Counted from the first letter of the stretch, positions 11,299 through 22,231 are shown. The stretch: 64,000 bases of DNA from Prochlorococcus marinus str. MIT 1214 (GCF_027359355.1 NZ_CP114777.1:1240001-1304000), one strand, 5' to 3'. Numbers and translations: made by a program. Notes: generated by a model from the letters alone, not told the origin.

Positions 11299-12329
11299 GA
11301 TTGTTTCGGCAAAAGAAGTTCAGCAATTTGCACAGCATTCAGTGCCGCACCTTTGCGAATTTGATCTCCACATAACCATAGTTCCAAAGCATTGGGATTA
11401 CTAATGTCCTGCCTTATTCGACCTACAGATACGGGGTCTCTACCAGTTACATCTTGTGGCATAGGAAAACGATTGTTTTCCACATCCTCAAGTATCTCCA
11501 CTCCTGGTGAGGATTCCAAAATTTCATATGCTTCTTTGACTGGGAATGGCTTTGTAAATTCAATATTTACTGCTTCAGAATGGGCCCTAAAAACAGGAAC
11601 TCTGACACATGTTGCGGTCAAAGAAAGTTCTGGATCTCCTAGAATCTTTCGGGTTTCATTAACCATTTTCATTTCTTCCTCGCAATAATTATTCGATTGC
11701 AAAGGTGAATTATGCAAAAAAAGATTAAATGCCAAGGAGTAAGGAAGAACTTTACTGTTTGGAGTTTTTCCCTCTAAAACTTCTTTGCTTAATTTTTCTA
11801 ATTCTTCCATTGCCATGGCACCTGCACCACTGGCGGATTGATAGGTTGAGACAACTATCCTTTTAATAGGAATATGTCTGGTCAATGGAGATAGAACCAA
11901 CGCTAATAAAATAGTCGTGCAATTAGGATTAGAAATTAAACCTTTGTGTTTACTTGCATCGGCAGGATTGACTTCAGGAACAACCAAAGGAACATTCTCG
12001 TCCATTCGAAATGCACTTGAGTTATCAATCATTAAAGCTCCAGAATTATGAATTGAATCTTTCCACTTCCGAGATATTGAACTACCAGCTGAAGCTAAAA
12101 TTAAATCTACATTTTTAAAGCTGTCTTTAGTTGTCTCTTCAACTTTCAACTCATTTCCACAAAAAGTCTGAATCTCCCCTGCGGATCGATGAGAGGCTAG
12201 TAAAACTAATTTTTTAATAGGAAAAGATCTCTCTTCAAGTAAAGCCAATAATTCCTTACCTACAGCTCCACTCGATCCTAGAATCGCAACTGTAAGAGGT
12301 CTATTTGGGAGAAGAGAATGTGGGTTCAA
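11295..12329 (-). CDS. asd: Aspartate-semialdehyde dehydrogenase
   Basis: This enzyme reduces aspartyl phosphate to aspartate semialdehyde with NADPH. The nucleotide-binding turn [13 protein letters not shown] is near residue 17. The catalytic cysteine is C137 in SNPNCTTI. The segment [14 protein letters not shown] is typical of the family. The start codon appears to be TTG, because the frame has no nearby ATG. The gene is first in the asd-dapA-rnj run and divergent from tig across 153 bp of AT-rich DNA. Confidence 0.96.
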   Translation of the reverse strand: MNPHSLLPNRPLTVAILGSSGAVGKELLALLEERSFPIKKLVLLASHRSAGEIQTFCGNELKVEETTKDSFKNVDLILASAGSSISRKWKDSIHNSGALMIDNSSAFRMDENVPLVVPEVNPADASKHKGLISNPNCTTILLALVLSPLTRHIPIKRIVVSTYQSASGAGAMAMEELEKLSKEVLEGKTPNSKVLPYSLAFNLFLHNSPLQSNNYCEEEMKMVNETRKILGDPELSLTATCVRVPVFRAHSEAVNIEFTKPFPVKEAYEILESSPGVEILEDVENNRFPMPQDVTGRDPVSVGRIRQDISNPNALELWLCGDQIRKGAALNAVQIAELLLPKQS

Positions 12330-12482
12330 ACTTGATGAAGAAAATTAAAAGGTTTAACAAAAAATTTTTTCTTATTGGAAAAATCAACAAATAACAAATT
12401 TTTCGATGCTTTTTAGGCCACAATAGCTTTGGAAGTGAATTAACGCTTTCTTACGCTAACCAAATTTGAGAATTCCGTTTCA

Positions 12483-13901
12483 ATGAGTGCTGCCAAATTA
12501 AAAGTAAAAACCAGTTCGAAACCTAATAGCAGAATTGCTGTAGAGGTAGAGGTGCCCGCAGATCGATGTAAAAATAGTTATGACGAAGCTTTAAGCAAAC
12601 TCAGCAGATCTATCTCAATCCCAGGTTTTCGCAAAGGCAAAGTCCCAAAAGCAGTAGTAGTGCAGCAACTTGGAGTCAAAAGGATACAAGCCTCTGCATT
12701 AGAATCACTGTTGCAAAAAGTTTGGACACAAACATTAGATCAGGAAGGAATTGAACCCTTGTGTGAGCCAGAACTCGAGGATGGCTTTGAAACTATTTTG
12801 GAGAATTTCAACCCTGAAAAATCTCTTAAATTAAAACTTGAAACTGATATTGCCCCAATCCCAACTTTAAAAAAATCTTCAGGTCTAACTGCTGAAGTAG
12901 AGAATTTAAGCTTTGACCCCAAGAAAGTAGATGAACTTATTGAGCAATCCCGAACTCAATTAGCAACTAAGGTCCCTGTTACTAATCGTGCCGCAAAAAA
13001 AGGAGATATTGCCCTATTAAGCTTTAAAGGAAATTTCTCAGATGATGGAAGCGAAATTGAAGGAGGAAGCGCGGATTCAATAGAAATAGAACTTGAAGAA
13101 GGCCGAATGATACCTGGATTCATTGAGGGTGTGATTGGAATGAACATTAGTGATAAAAAAACATTAAATTGTGAATTTCCCAAGGATTATCATCAAGAAG
13201 ATGCAAAAGGGAGAAAAGCTGAATTCAAAGTCAGTCTTGAAGATTTAAAAATCAAAGAATTACCTGAACTAAATGACGAATTTGCCAAGCAAGCAAGTGA
13301 TAAAGAAAATATGACTGACTTACGAGCGGATCTGGAGAAGAGGCTTAAAGAAGATACTGATAGAAAACAAGCAAAAAATCGCCAAGACTCCCTTCTTGCC
13401 GCTTTGGTCAATGAGCTGGAAGTTGAACTTCCAAAAAGTCTTATTGACCAAGAAGTTCGAATCATTGTTGAACAAACAGCTCAAAATTTTGCTCAGCAAG
13501 GCATTGATGTGAAATCAATGTTTACTCCAGAGCTTGTGAAATCGCTAATGGAGTCTTCAAAAGGAGAAGCAGAGAAAAAGCTTCGTCAAAAACTTGCTTT
13601 AAATGCTTTGGCCAAGTCGGAAAAAATTGAGGTTTCACAAAAAGAAATTAATTCAAAACTCAAAGAAGTAGAAGCTGATATAAAACTTTCAAACGAAAAA
13701 AATATCGATGAAAATCGTCTCAAAGAAGTTATTACTGATGAATTATTGCAAGATAAATTATTTGTTTGGCTGGAAGAAAATAATACGGTTGTAGAAAAAG
13801 CCCCGAAAAAAACTAAGGATCAAAGCAAGGAGAAAAGTTCTAAAAAGACAACAACAACAACAAAAACAGAAAAGAAAAGTTCTAAAACACCCAAATCCTA
13901 G
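12483..13901 (+). CDS. tig: Trigger factor (ribosome-associated chaperone)
   Basis: Trigger factor binds at the ribosome exit tunnel and helps nascent chains fold. The N-terminal ribosome-binding signature is visible as SIPGFRKGKVPK near residue 47. The FKBP-like peptidyl-prolyl isomerase domain runs roughly from 160 to 245 (KKGDIALLSFKG, EEGRMIPGFIEGVIG). The long helical C-terminal domain ends in a lysine, serine and threonine tail with a short run of threonines. That tail comes from an ACA trinucleotide tract near 13848-13863 and is probably disordered. It is followed by clpP and clpX, the conserved bacterial arrangement. Confidence 0.97.
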   Translation: MSAAKLKVKTSSKPNSRIAVEVEVPADRCKNSYDEALSKLSRSISIPGFRKGKVPKAVVVQQLGVKRIQASALESLLQKVWTQTLDQEGIEPLCEPELEDGFETILENFNPEKSLKLKLETDIAPIPTLKKSSGLTAEVENLSFDPKKVDELIEQSRTQLATKVPVTNRAAKKGDIALLSFKGNFSDDGSEIEGGSADSIEIELEEGRMIPGFIEGVIGMNISDKKTLNCEFPKDYHQEDAKGRKAEFKVSLEDLKIKELPELNDEFAKQASDKENMTDLRADLEKRLKEDTDRKQAKNRQDSLLAALVNELEVELPKSLIDQEVRIIVEQTAQNFAQQGIDVKSMFTPELVKSLMESSKGEAEKKLRQKLALNALAKSEKIEVSQKEINSKLKEVEADIKLSNEKNIDENRLKEVITDELLQDKLFVWLEENNTVVEKAPKKTKDQSKEKSSKKTTTTTKTEKKSSKTPKS

Positions 13902-13944
13902 TTTCTACACATAGATTAGAATTATTAGCTATCTAAAGTTCAAG

Positions 13945-14601
13945 TTGATTGAAGCAAGACAAAATCACCCCATTAATAGTTTATGGAATAACTCCTATCT
14001 ATCTTCAGGGCCAGGAGTTTTGCCAACTGTAATCGAACAATCAGGTCAGGGTGATCGGGCATTTGATATTTACTCCCGATTACTTCGTGAAAGAATCATC
14101 TTTCTAGGAACCGATGTAAATGATCAAGTTGCTGATGCATTAGTGGCACAAATGCTTTTTTTAGAAGCTGATGATCCAGAAAAAGATATTCAATTGTACA
14201 TTAACTCTCCTGGAGGATCTGTAACTGCGGGGCTAGCTATCTATGACACCATGCAGCAAGTTAGTCCTGATGTCATAACAATTTGCTTCGGGCTTGCTGC
14301 AAGCATGGGAGCTTTTCTTCTGTCTGGGGGAACAAAAGGTAAACGACTTGCATTGCCCAATTCAAGAATTATGATTCATCAACCTCTTGGTGGAGCTCAA
14401 GGTCAAGCTGTGGAAATTGAAATTCAAGCAAAAGAAATTCTTTATTTAAAAGAGACTCTTAATTCACTTTTAGCTGAGCATACTGGGCAAGATATTGAAA
14501 AGATTTCAGAAGACACTGATCGAGACCACTTTCTTTCTCCCCAAGAAGCGGTTGAATATGGCCTGATCGACAAAGTGGTTTCCAATCTCAACTCCATATG
14601 A
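13945..14601 (+). CDS. clpP: ATP-dependent Clp protease proteolytic subunit
   Basis: ClpP is the serine protease barrel that degrades proteins fed by Clp ATPases. The catalytic triad is S120 ([10 protein letters not shown]), H145 (MIHQPLGG) and D194. The spacing agrees with other ClpP proteins. The start is TTG at 13945, with no in-frame ATG before the conserved region, so the first 30 or so residues are uncertain. The gene lies between tig and clpX, so this copy (ClpP2-like) is the one expected to pair with ClpX. Confidence 0.95.
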   Translation: MIEARQNHPINSLWNNSYLSSGPGVLPTVIEQSGQGDRAFDIYSRLLRERIIFLGTDVNDQVADALVAQMLFLEADDPEKDIQLYINSPGGSVTAGLAIYDTMQQVSPDVITICFGLAASMGAFLLSGGTKGKRLALPNSRIMIHQPLGGAQGQAVEIEIQAKEILYLKETLNSLLAEHTGQDIEKISEDTDRDHFLSPQEAVEYGLIDKVVSNLNSI

Positions 14602-14705
14602 ATCATTAAGGAAAGCTGACAAGGCATCAATCCTCAATGATCCTATTAACTGAGACTGAATAAAATTAATGCTCGGTCTATCTACCCTGTTTTCTATAGA
14701 GCTCG

Positions 14706-16061
14706 ATGGCAAAATTTGAGGCCCATCTTAAATGCTCCTTTTGTGGCAAGGCCCAAGATCAGGTGAGGAAACTCATTGCTGGTCCAGGAGTTTACATATG
14801 CGATGAATGTATCGACTTATGCAACGAAATTTTAGATGAAGAACTCATTGATAATCCAACTCATCAAAGAAGTGGACAAGAACAAACTCGTAAAGCTAAA
14901 CCTGCCACAACAACAGCTAAACCTGCCCCCACTTTGGCTTCCATACCAAAGCCCATTGAAATTAAAAAGTTTTTAGATGATCAGGTCGTGGGGCAAGAAC
15001 CAGCAAAAAAAATCTTGTCTGTAGCTGTCTACAACCACTACAAGAGACTTGCATGGAAAGGGGACGGTGCTGGCGAAACTGATTTAACAGCCACAAAATT
15101 ACAAAAATCTAATATTTTATTAATTGGCCCTACTGGATGCGGAAAGACATTACTTGCCCAAACATTAGCTGAAATGCTAGACGTTCCATTTGCTGTCGCA
15201 GATGCAACAACTCTTACTGAAGCAGGATATGTTGGGGAGGATGTAGAAAACATTCTCTTACGTCTCCTACAAAAAGCAGATATGGATGTGGCTTTAGCAC
15301 AAAGAGGAATTATTTACATAGATGAAATAGACAAAATTGCTAGAAAAAGTGAAAACCCATCCATTACTAGAGATGTTTCGGGAGAAGGCGTTCAGCAAGC
15401 TCTTCTAAAGATGCTCGAGGGTACTGTTGCAAACGTGCCTCCTCAAGGAGGGAGGAAACATCCTTATGGTGATTCTATTCAAATTGATACAAGCCAAATA
15501 CTCTTTATATGTGGTGGAGCATTCGTTGGCTTAGACGATGTAGTTCAAAGAAGACTTGGTAAAAATTCAATTGGTTTCATACCAAATGAAACTAGGGTAA
15601 GAACCAAATCCAATCGAGATCGTGTTGGTGCAGATTTAATTAATGATCTTGAGCCTGACGATTTGGTGAAATACGGGTTAATTCCCGAATTTATTGGAAG
15701 AATGCCTGTAAGTGCAATCTTAGAACCATTGAATGCTAAAGCACTTCAATCTATTCTTACAGAACCAAGAGATGCCTTAGTAAAGCAATTTAGAACCTTA
15801 TTGAGTATGGATAATGTAGAGCTTTCATTTGATGAAGATGCTGTTGAAGCAATTGCGCAAGAAGCTTTTAAAAGAAAAACTGGAGCTAGAGCTTTGCGAG
15901 GAATTGTTGAAGAAATCATGCTAGATCTAATGTATAACCTTCCATCTCAAACTAAGATTAAAAATTTCAACGTAACAAAAAAAATGGTTGATGAAATTAC
16001 TGGTGGCAAAGTGGTTCCACTCTTATCTAATGAAAAAAGGATCGTTAAGGAATCTGCTTAG
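14706..16061 (+). CDS. clpX: Clp protease ATPase subunit ClpX
   Basis: ClpX is a hexameric AAA+ unfoldase that delivers substrates to ClpP. The N-terminal zinc-binding domain has C10, C13, C32 and C35 (CSFCGK, CDEC). Walker A is GPTGCGKT, Walker B is [10 protein letters not shown], and the pore and sensor segments ([32 protein letters not shown]) are all present. The 451-residue length is typical of cyanobacteria. A proline, alanine and threonine-rich linker follows the zinc domain. It is 104 bp downstream of clpP. Confidence 0.98.
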   Translation: MAKFEAHLKCSFCGKAQDQVRKLIAGPGVYICDECIDLCNEILDEELIDNPTHQRSGQEQTRKAKPATTTAKPAPTLASIPKPIEIKKFLDDQVVGQEPAKKILSVAVYNHYKRLAWKGDGAGETDLTATKLQKSNILLIGPTGCGKTLLAQTLAEMLDVPFAVADATTLTEAGYVGEDVENILLRLLQKADMDVALAQRGIIYIDEIDKIARKSENPSITRDVSGEGVQQALLKMLEGTVANVPPQGGRKHPYGDSIQIDTSQILFICGGAFVGLDDVVQRRLGKNSIGFIPNETRVRTKSNRDRVGADLINDLEPDDLVKYGLIPEFIGRMPVSAILEPLNAKALQSILTEPRDALVKQFRTLLSMDNVELSFDEDAVEAIAQEAFKRKTGARALRGIVEEIMLDLMYNLPSQTKIKNFNVTKKMVDEITGGKVVPLLSNEKRIVKESA

Positions 16062-16205
16062 ATAGAATCAACTTTTTGAATACCTTTCTCAAATTTAATT
16101 GTAAAATTTTCAAAAATTAAATTAGTCAAATATTTGATGAATGATTTTCAATTTTGAATATGATCAAATAGATCAAGATTAAATTTATAGATATTTTAAT
16201 TAAAA

Positions 16206-17903
16206 ATGATAAAAACTTATGAGCCATTACATCATAAATATCGTCCAACCAACTTTGACGAGCTTGTTGGACAAGATCCAATTACATCTACATTAAAACA
16301 AGCATTAATCAGTGATCGAATTGCACCTGCATATATATTTACTGGGCCTCGAGGAACAGGTAAAACATCAAGTGCAAGAATTTTTGCAAAATCTTTAAAT
16401 TGCTTAAAAAGTGAAAAATCTACAACCATGCCTTGCAATAAATGTGAATTATGTAAGGGGATTAGCTCTGGTAATGCATTAGATGTAATTGAAATTGATG
16501 CCGCTTCTAATACAGGTGTTGAGAATATTCGTGAATTAATTGAAAGGTCTAGATTTGCACCAGCAAAAGCTCGCTGGAAAGTTTATGTCATCGATGAATG
16601 CCATATGCTTTCAACTGCAGCCTTTAATGCACTTCTAAAAACCCTAGAAGAACCTCCCGCGCAAGTCGTTTTTATCCTTGCGACAACAGATCCGCAACGC
16701 GTTTTGCCTACAATTCTTAGTAGATGTATGCGCTTTGATTTCAGAAGAATCGCTTTAACTGATTTAGAAAAGCATTTAATGAGTATTGCTAAAAAAGAGG
16801 AAATTTCAATCAACGAAGAGGCAATATCATTAATTGCAAAGCATTCTCAAGGAGGGTTAAGAGATGCTGAAAGTTTACTTGATCAAGTAAGTTTACTTCC
16901 TCCCCCTATAACTCAATTAAATATCATTAATTTGATCGGGGCTGTACCAGAAGAAGAATTGATAATATTAGCTAAATCTTTACTAAATAAAGATCCTAAT
17001 TCTATTCTAAATATTTGTAATAATCTAATTAATAAGGGAAAAGAGCCAATTGCAATATTACATGGAATAGCATCTATATTAAGAGACTTAGTTGTCACAA
17101 AAATTACCGACCAGCCAACAAATTTATGTAATATTTCGCAAGAGAATAGTAAAAGTTTAAAAGACTTAGCAACTTCGATCAATCTTGATCAAATACTCAG
17201 TCTACAAGCTCAATTAAAAGGATCAGAAAACCATATAAGACACAGTAATCAACCAAAATTATGGTTAGAAATTAATTTGCTTGGAATGCTTTCAAATAGC
17301 AATTCCAAAGAAATTAACAGAATAAATAAGTCCTTTTTAAAAACAAAGATATCAGATGATTCTCAGCCAAAAAATTCAAATAATTTATTAAAAAATATAG
17401 ATTCTAATACCAACATAAAACAAATCAAAAGAACAATTGCTGAAGAAGAGTCTCAAACAAGTCAAAATTTGAATCTTGATGATATATGGAAACAAGTCAT
17501 AGCAATGTTAGAGCTTCCTTCAACAAAAATGCTACTTTCACAACAAGCTAAGTTAATAAGTTTGAACTCTGACTCTGCTGAAATAGCAATTTCAGAAAAA
17601 TGGATAAATATGATTCAAAGTCGAAAAAATCTTATTGAAGATGCTTTTTATAAAGCGAGAAGATCATCAACTAAAGTTATTTTAATACAACACAAAGAAA
17701 ACTTATCCAATCACAAAAAAGATGAAACTCCCACTCAAAAAATAAAACAAAAACATGAATTTAAAACTGATAATGAGCTAGAAAAAAATCATATCAAAGA
17801 AAGGAAAGTAGAACAAATAATCAATAAAGATACAAACTCTATTGATCAAAAAGCTAAGCAATTTGCAGACTTCTTTAATGGAGAAATTGTCGATCTTGAA
17901 TAA
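16206..17903 (+). CDS. dnaX: DNA polymerase III subunit gamma/tau
   Basis: DnaX is the ATPase motor of the clamp loader. Walker A GPRGTGKT is at residues 47-54, the zinc-binding cysteines are C66, C77, C80 and C83, and the DEXX-type motif VYVIDECHML follows. The conserved TLEEPPAQVVFILATT and ILSRCMRFDF segments complete the AAA+ core. The C-terminal third is lysine and asparagine-rich and poorly conserved, as in other cyanobacterial DnaX proteins. The 144-bp upstream gap is AT-rich and holds a 12-bp palindrome (16126-16137). It is convergent with the glycosyltransferase gene. Confidence 0.96.
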   Translation: MIKTYEPLHHKYRPTNFDELVGQDPITSTLKQALISDRIAPAYIFTGPRGTGKTSSARIFAKSLNCLKSEKSTTMPCNKCELCKGISSGNALDVIEIDAASNTGVENIRELIERSRFAPAKARWKVYVIDECHMLSTAAFNALLKTLEEPPAQVVFILATTDPQRVLPTILSRCMRFDFRRIALTDLEKHLMSIAKKEEISINEEAISLIAKHSQGGLRDAESLLDQVSLLPPPITQLNIINLIGAVPEEELIILAKSLLNKDPNSILNICNNLINKGKEPIAILHGIASILRDLVVTKITDQPTNLCNISQENSKSLKDLATSINLDQILSLQAQLKGSENHIRHSNQPKLWLEINLLGMLSNSNSKEINRINKSFLKTKISDDSQPKNSNNLLKNIDSNTNIKQIKRTIAEEESQTSQNLNLDDIWKQVIAMLELPSTKMLLSQQAKLISLNSDSAEIAISEKWINMIQSRKNLIEDAFYKARRSSTKVILIQHKENLSNHKKDETPTQKIKQKHEFKTDNELEKNHIKERKVEQIINKDTNSIDQKAKQFADFFNGEIVDLE

Positions 17904-17917
17904 GTAGATTAACTTAA

Positions 17918-19234
17918 TCATGAGCCAACATGATCAGTTTTTTCCCATATTAAAGTCTTACGAAATAATGACATTTTCAAAACTATAAAGGGAATAACAA
18001 TAAACCAATGAGCAAGATAAATTGTTGCTCCAAATATATTAATAAAATTAGGAGATGGTACTCTTGGACCTTCACTATTTTGAGAACATCCTTTCCAAAA
18101 AGCTAAACTAGAAATACCGAATGCAACTATAGATATTGGCCAATATAATGGCATCTCAACTAAAATAAGTGATACAATAAAATCTATAAATGATACAACT
18201 GGTAAAACATATTGCAACAAGAAAAAACAAGATAAATCTATTTTCTTAAAGTTTGATAAGCGTTTTGAAATCAATAAGGGCCAGTAATCAAAAAACCTTT
18301 GTAAACCACCCTCAGCCCACCTTTTTCTTTGTCGAAATAAAGCTGGTAATGATTCAACTGCTTCCTCTTGAATAGGTGGATCCCACATTATTACTATTGG
18401 CGATCGGGTTAATAAAAACCGGAAACTTAAATCTAAATCATCCGTGATAGTTTGTTCATTAAAGCCTCCACAAGATTCAAGAACTTTTCTATTAATTAAT
18501 TGTCCATTACCTCTTAACTCCGAAACACCACCACAAGCAAGTCTACCCCTTTGAATAACAGCATCCATTGCCATCTCCATTGCTTGAAATGAAGCAATTG
18601 GACTCAACTCACAATTCACAACTGATTTTCTTAGCTGCACAGCAGACCATCCCCCATGCAAAGCAAGAGCTATTGCTCTAAGTAATACATTGCTCTGTAG
18701 TTGTGCGTCCGCGTCAAGAATAAATAACCATTCTCCATCAGTTTTATTCAATACAGAATTCAGAGCTCCTGATTTACCACCACCACTCATCAATGGTCGA
18801 CTTAAAATATTGATTCTTGAGAAACTTATACGTAATTTGTGTAATAAATCAGATGTTCGATCTTGACTTCCATCATCAATTATCCATAGAGAAAGTTTCT
18901 CCTCTGGATATTCAATTGATAAAAGTCTTGAAACCAGTCTCTCTATTACATTTTCTTCATCACGTGCTGCCACCAAAACATCAATTTTAGGAAGGGTATC
19001 AACAAATTTTTCATCCTTGATTAGATACTCTTTTGGTAATTGATAATTCTCCCTACGATCTTGTAAAACAACAATTAAACCATACCCACCCAGTAAGACA
19101 GCCAAAGTAATTGAAAGCAATAAATTCTTGCTAGGGTCCATTAAATGAGGAAAAATTCCTGCCAAAGCGCAGAAAATCAAAAACACTATTGATTTAATGC
19201 GTCGGTTTTCTCCACTGATTTTGGCTAAAGCCAT
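17918..19234 (-). CDS. Membrane glycosyltransferase, family 2
   Basis: This is a processive-type family 2 glycosyltransferase of 438 residues, expected to add sugars at the cytoplasmic face of a membrane. The sequence shows DDGSQDRTSD, a LDADAQL nucleotide-sugar motif, TDDLDLSFRF and a C-terminal RQRKRW (QxxRW-like) motif. Two hydrophobic helices precede the catalytic domain and three or so follow it. The acceptor and sugar cannot be told from sequence. The best guesses are a polysaccharide or a glycolipid. It starts at ATG with a GGA-containing ribosome-binding sequence. It lies just downstream of the SpoIID-like gene, so a shared envelope role is possible. Confidence 0.85.
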   Translation of the reverse strand: MALAKISGENRRIKSIVFLIFCALAGIFPHLMDPSKNLLLSITLAVLLGGYGLIVVLQDRRENYQLPKEYLIKDEKFVDTLPKIDVLVAARDEENVIERLVSRLLSIEYPEEKLSLWIIDDGSQDRTSDLLHKLRISFSRINILSRPLMSGGGKSGALNSVLNKTDGEWLFILDADAQLQSNVLLRAIALALHGGWSAVQLRKSVVNCELSPIASFQAMEMAMDAVIQRGRLACGGVSELRGNGQLINRKVLESCGGFNEQTITDDLDLSFRFLLTRSPIVIMWDPPIQEEAVESLPALFRQRKRWAEGGLQRFFDYWPLLISKRLSNFKKIDLSCFFLLQYVLPVVSFIDFIVSLILVEMPLYWPISIVAFGISSLAFWKGCSQNSEGPRVPSPNFINIFGATIYLAHWFIVIPFIVLKMSLFRKTLIWEKTDHVGS

Positions 19235-19279
19235 GGAGTAATCCTTTTATCAACAAGTGACTCTAAGAGGCTTTCATCA

Positions 19280-20833
19280 CTAAGGCAAAAATCCATATTT
19301 AGTTTTCGGATAATAATGAGAAAGAATTTGCTTTGTAGTCCATCCATTTTTTGCTAACTCTATAGCCCCAGCCTGAGACATTCCTGCACCATGGCCAAAA
19401 CCTCCACCAGAAAAAAGCCATTTACCTTCTTTAATTTCTTTAACAACAAATAATGTGCTTGGTAATTGTCTAAGAACACGTCGAATGTCATCAAGTTTAA
19501 GCAAAATTCCTGGGCCAGTCTTTCCGTCAATTTGCAATAAAGTGACTCTCCCACTACTTCCTCTACGTACAACCTCAATTTTATTTGGATAAAAAGAACG
19601 ACTAACCTTTTGAGCTCGATTGAGCTGTTGAAATATCTGAGAGGACTCTATTGTTCTTTCCCATCTAAAGAGAGGATGATCAGAACCAAAAGCATCAGAC
19701 TTAGAAAATAAAAAAGATTTCAAATATTTTTCATTTGATAGAGGTAATTTAACGCTACTGGTCCAATTTTTTGGGCCATCCAAGCGCATTTGCAAATAAG
19801 GAACTTTATTGATTGACCATGCTTCATCAACCGAGGCCATTACTCCACCATTTGTCGCGTGATAAACAGTGTTTATTGGCTTTTTATTCCAAGTAAGAAT
19901 TTTTCCAGCAGTTTTTTTTATAGCTGTTTTAATTGTTTGATTGGCATTAGAGGGATCCTTGTAAACCTGACATTGGGTATCTCTGCAAAGGTTGTATCCA
20001 TCAACTTTAAATCTATGGCTATTAGCCAAAGCCCATGTTCTAGCGAGCACCGCCTGGGCTGCAAGTGCTGCTGCAGGTGAATTGGCGCCAATTTCGTAAG
20101 GAACTACTCCTGTTAAATACCTTTCAATCGGAACATGCTCAACTAAAGTCCAACTACCATATGCATCTGCCTGGATAGAAAATGGACCCATGTATATTCC
20201 CTTCTCCCAGCGCAATCCATCGGGGGCATGCAAAGAAATAGGACCTGTGAGGGCAATCTTTCGATCATTTACATTCAAATAAGGTAAAACAGTCTTTGCA
20301 ACTTGTATTTTTTGGTAAGTTGACTTGATGGATGGAGGAATGGGGATATCTCCTGCCACCCAAACCTCCCAATCAAACGGATGAGCAATAGTTGATTCAA
20401 TACCTTTTTCTTTTAAATCATTTGCCAATCTTTCAGCAGACTCGAAACTTGCGAAGGGACCAATTTTATGACGAATAAATACTTTTGGATCTAATAATTG
20501 TTGTGCTCGCCAACCAATATTAATTTCTTTAGCCCTTCTAATAACTCCATCAGCATCTTTCAAAATCAAGTTTCTACCATTACTTACAAGCTTTAAAGAT
20601 GGCGAATTTTGATCATTAATGATTTCCTTACCTAGATATGGCTCTATCCCAACAAGCAGAACATTTTTTTCCGTACTTATTAAAGGCGTTTCAGGAGGAG
20701 CTTCATGAGTTTTAAAAAACTTAACTTTGCGAGGATTCGCATTACTTACTTGATTTGAATAATGCACACCAATCAAGAGAAAGAAACCCAAAACAAAAAA
20801 ACTCTTTTGAGCCTGTAAATAACTTTTAATCAC
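19280..20833 (-). CDS. SpoIID/LytB-domain protein with SPOR-like region
   Basis: The protein has 517 residues and begins with a hydrophobic segment (FFVLGFFLLIGVHY) that looks like a signal or anchor, so it probably acts in the periplasm. A SPOR-like segment (KIGPFASFESAERLANDL) near residue 125 suggests binding to peptidoglycan stripped of side chains. The SpoIID domain follows, with VPYEIGANSPAAALAAQAV and the C-terminal signature GFGHGAGMSQAGAIELAKNG. Related proteins are lytic transglycosylases or amidase enhancers that act on cell-wall glycan; the precise activity here is inferred. The start codon is GTG. Confidence 0.85.
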   Translation of the reverse strand: MIKSYLQAQKSFFVLGFFLLIGVHYSNQVSNANPRKVKFFKTHEAPPETPLISTEKNVLLVGIEPYLGKEIINDQNSPSLKLVSNGRNLILKDADGVIRRAKEINIGWRAQQLLDPKVFIRHKIGPFASFESAERLANDLKEKGIESTIAHPFDWEVWVAGDIPIPPSIKSTYQKIQVAKTVLPYLNVNDRKIALTGPISLHAPDGLRWEKGIYMGPFSIQADAYGSWTLVEHVPIERYLTGVVPYEIGANSPAAALAAQAVLARTWALANSHRFKVDGYNLCRDTQCQVYKDPSNANQTIKTAIKKTAGKILTWNKKPINTVYHATNGGVMASVDEAWSINKVPYLQMRLDGPKNWTSSVKLPLSNEKYLKSFLFSKSDAFGSDHPLFRWERTIESSQIFQQLNRAQKVSRSFYPNKIEVVRRGSSGRVTLLQIDGKTGPGILLKLDDIRRVLRQLPSTLFVVKEIKEGKWLFSGGGFGHGAGMSQAGAIELAKNGWTTKQILSHYYPKTKYGFLP

Positions 20834-20926
20834 AACAAAAATCTCATTCCAGCAAGAATTTAATAATTTTGGGTTGGCTTAAGTGAGCTCAAGGACGTAT
20901 TCTTATAGACTAACTATGCTTTTTCA

Positions 20927-21124
20927 ATGCCAAAGCTCAAGACCCGCAAAGCTGCTGCAAAGCGGTTCAAAGCAACAGGCACTGGCAAGTTCATGAGACG
21001 TCGTGCATTTCACAATCACTTACTCGACCATAAGAGCCCTAAATTAAAAAGGCACCTTAAAACAAAAGCAGTCGTAGACGAACGTGATGCAGAAAACGTA
21101 AGCCTTATGCTTCCCTATGCTTAA
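20927..21124 (+). CDS. rpmI: 50S ribosomal protein L35
   Basis: This 65-residue basic protein is ribosomal protein L35. It has the expected [18 protein letters not shown] start and the HLLDHKS segment. It precedes rplT by 52 bp, the widely conserved rpmI-rplT pair. No infC lies upstream and I saw no obvious L20 leader structure. The promoter must be in the 93-bp gap from the divergent SpoIID-like gene. Confidence 0.98.
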   Translation: MPKLKTRKAAAKRFKATGTGKFMRRRAFHNHLLDHKSPKLKRHLKTKAVVDERDAENVSLMLPYA

Positions 21125-21176
21125 GACTGCTTAAGAACGTTTATTAGTTCAATTTCTTGATTTCTGATTATTAATT

Positions 21177-21524
21177 ATGGCACGCGTTAAAAGAGGAAAT
21201 GTTGCTAGAAAACGTAGAAACAAAATCCTTCGTCTAGCCAGAGGATTTAGAGGAGGGAATGGAACTCTTTTCCGAACTGCAAATCAAAGAGTAATGAAAG
21301 CTCTTTGTAACGCCTACAGAGACAGAAGAAGAAGAAAACGTGATTTCAGAAGACTTTGGATTGCAAGAATTAATGCAGCAGCAAGATTAAATGGATTAAG
21401 CTATAGCAAGTTTATCGGTGGGTTAAAAAAAGCAGATGTAAGAATCAACAGAAAAATGCTGGCTCAATTAGCAGTTACAGATCCTAAAACATTCACAAAT
21501 ATTGCAGTTAATTCAAAAAATTAA
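21177..21524 (+). CDS. rplT: 50S ribosomal protein L20
   Basis: L20 is an early assembly protein of the large ribosomal subunit. The 115-residue sequence has the expected basic N terminus ([18 protein letters not shown]), the segment [13 protein letters not shown] in place of the usual YRGR region, and [20 protein letters not shown]. It directly follows rpmI. The following 149 bp are very AT-rich with no gene that I can support. Confidence 0.98.
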   Translation: MARVKRGNVARKRRNKILRLARGFRGGNGTLFRTANQRVMKALCNAYRDRRRRKRDFRRLWIARINAAARLNGLSYSKFIGGLKKADVRINRKMLAQLAVTDPKTFTNIAVNSKN

Positions 21525-21673
21525 ATATGCTTTAATAGTGTTTGTCTTATTGAAAGTTATGAATGAATGATTAATTAAAATAAAAGAATAAAGAAGAAAT
21601 TCGAAAAATTTAAAATATTCTAATAATAAATAATTACTATATAATCAGGAAATTAGTAATTGAGTTTTAGGCA

Positions 21674-22231
21674 ATGATAGTTAATCTTCCTCAAAGTTAT
21701 TTAATAGGCCTCTGTTTGCTTTTAGTAATTATTGCTATTTTAGTTGGAAAACAACTATATCAAGTAAGAAAAGATGAAATGAAGCTAATAAAATTAGAGA
21801 AAGAAGATACAAATACAAAAGAAGATTCAGCTAAAATGTATGAATTAGCGTCTGTTCAATTAAAGAAAAGATTATATCCTCAAGCTACTTCAACTTTAAA
21901 ACAAGCGTTAAAGAAACTTGATGGCGAACCAGAAGAAGCTAAAGCACTTATAGAAAATGCACTAGGTTTTGCACTGGCTGCTCAAAATGATTTCAAATCA
22001 GCGGTGATTCATTACAAAAAAGCATTAACCGCAAAATCTGAATATCCAGTCGCACTTAATAACCTTGGTTTTGCTTATCAACGTTTGCTCAAAGAAGATG
22101 AAGCTTATAAAAATTATCAAGAGGTTTTAAAGCTAGATCCTAATAACAAAACAGCGATCTCTCAAATTAAAAGACTTGACCGTATAATTGGAAAAGACAA
22201 AGATCAATTATTTAATAAAAAAGGCTTCTAA
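21674..22231 (+). CDS. TPR-repeat protein with N-terminal membrane anchor
   Basis: The protein has 185 residues. An N-terminal hydrophobic helix (residues about 8-27, YLIGLCLLLVIIAILVGK) should anchor it in a membrane. A charged linker follows, then about three tetratricopeptide repeats, seen best as ALGFALAAQNDFKSAVIHYK and ALNNLGFAYQRLLKEDEAY. TPR domains mediate protein contacts; in cyanobacteria, similar small anchored proteins are often linked to photosystem assembly, but that is only a possibility here. It lies 29 bp upstream of thiG on the same strand. Confidence 0.75.
   Translation: MIVNLPQSYLIGLCLLLVIIAILVGKQLYQVRKDEMKLIKLEKEDTNTKEDSAKMYELASVQLKKRLYPQATSTLKQALKKLDGEPEEAKALIENALGFALAAQNDFKSAVIHYKKALTAKSEYPVALNNLGFAYQRLLKEDEAYKNYQEVLKLDPNNKTAISQIKRLDRIIGKDKDQLFNKKGF

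Noticed and set aside
13848-13863. ACA trinucleotide tract in tig
   Set aside because: It encodes part of the normal low-complexity lysine/threonine tail and is short, so it is not listed as a repeat element.
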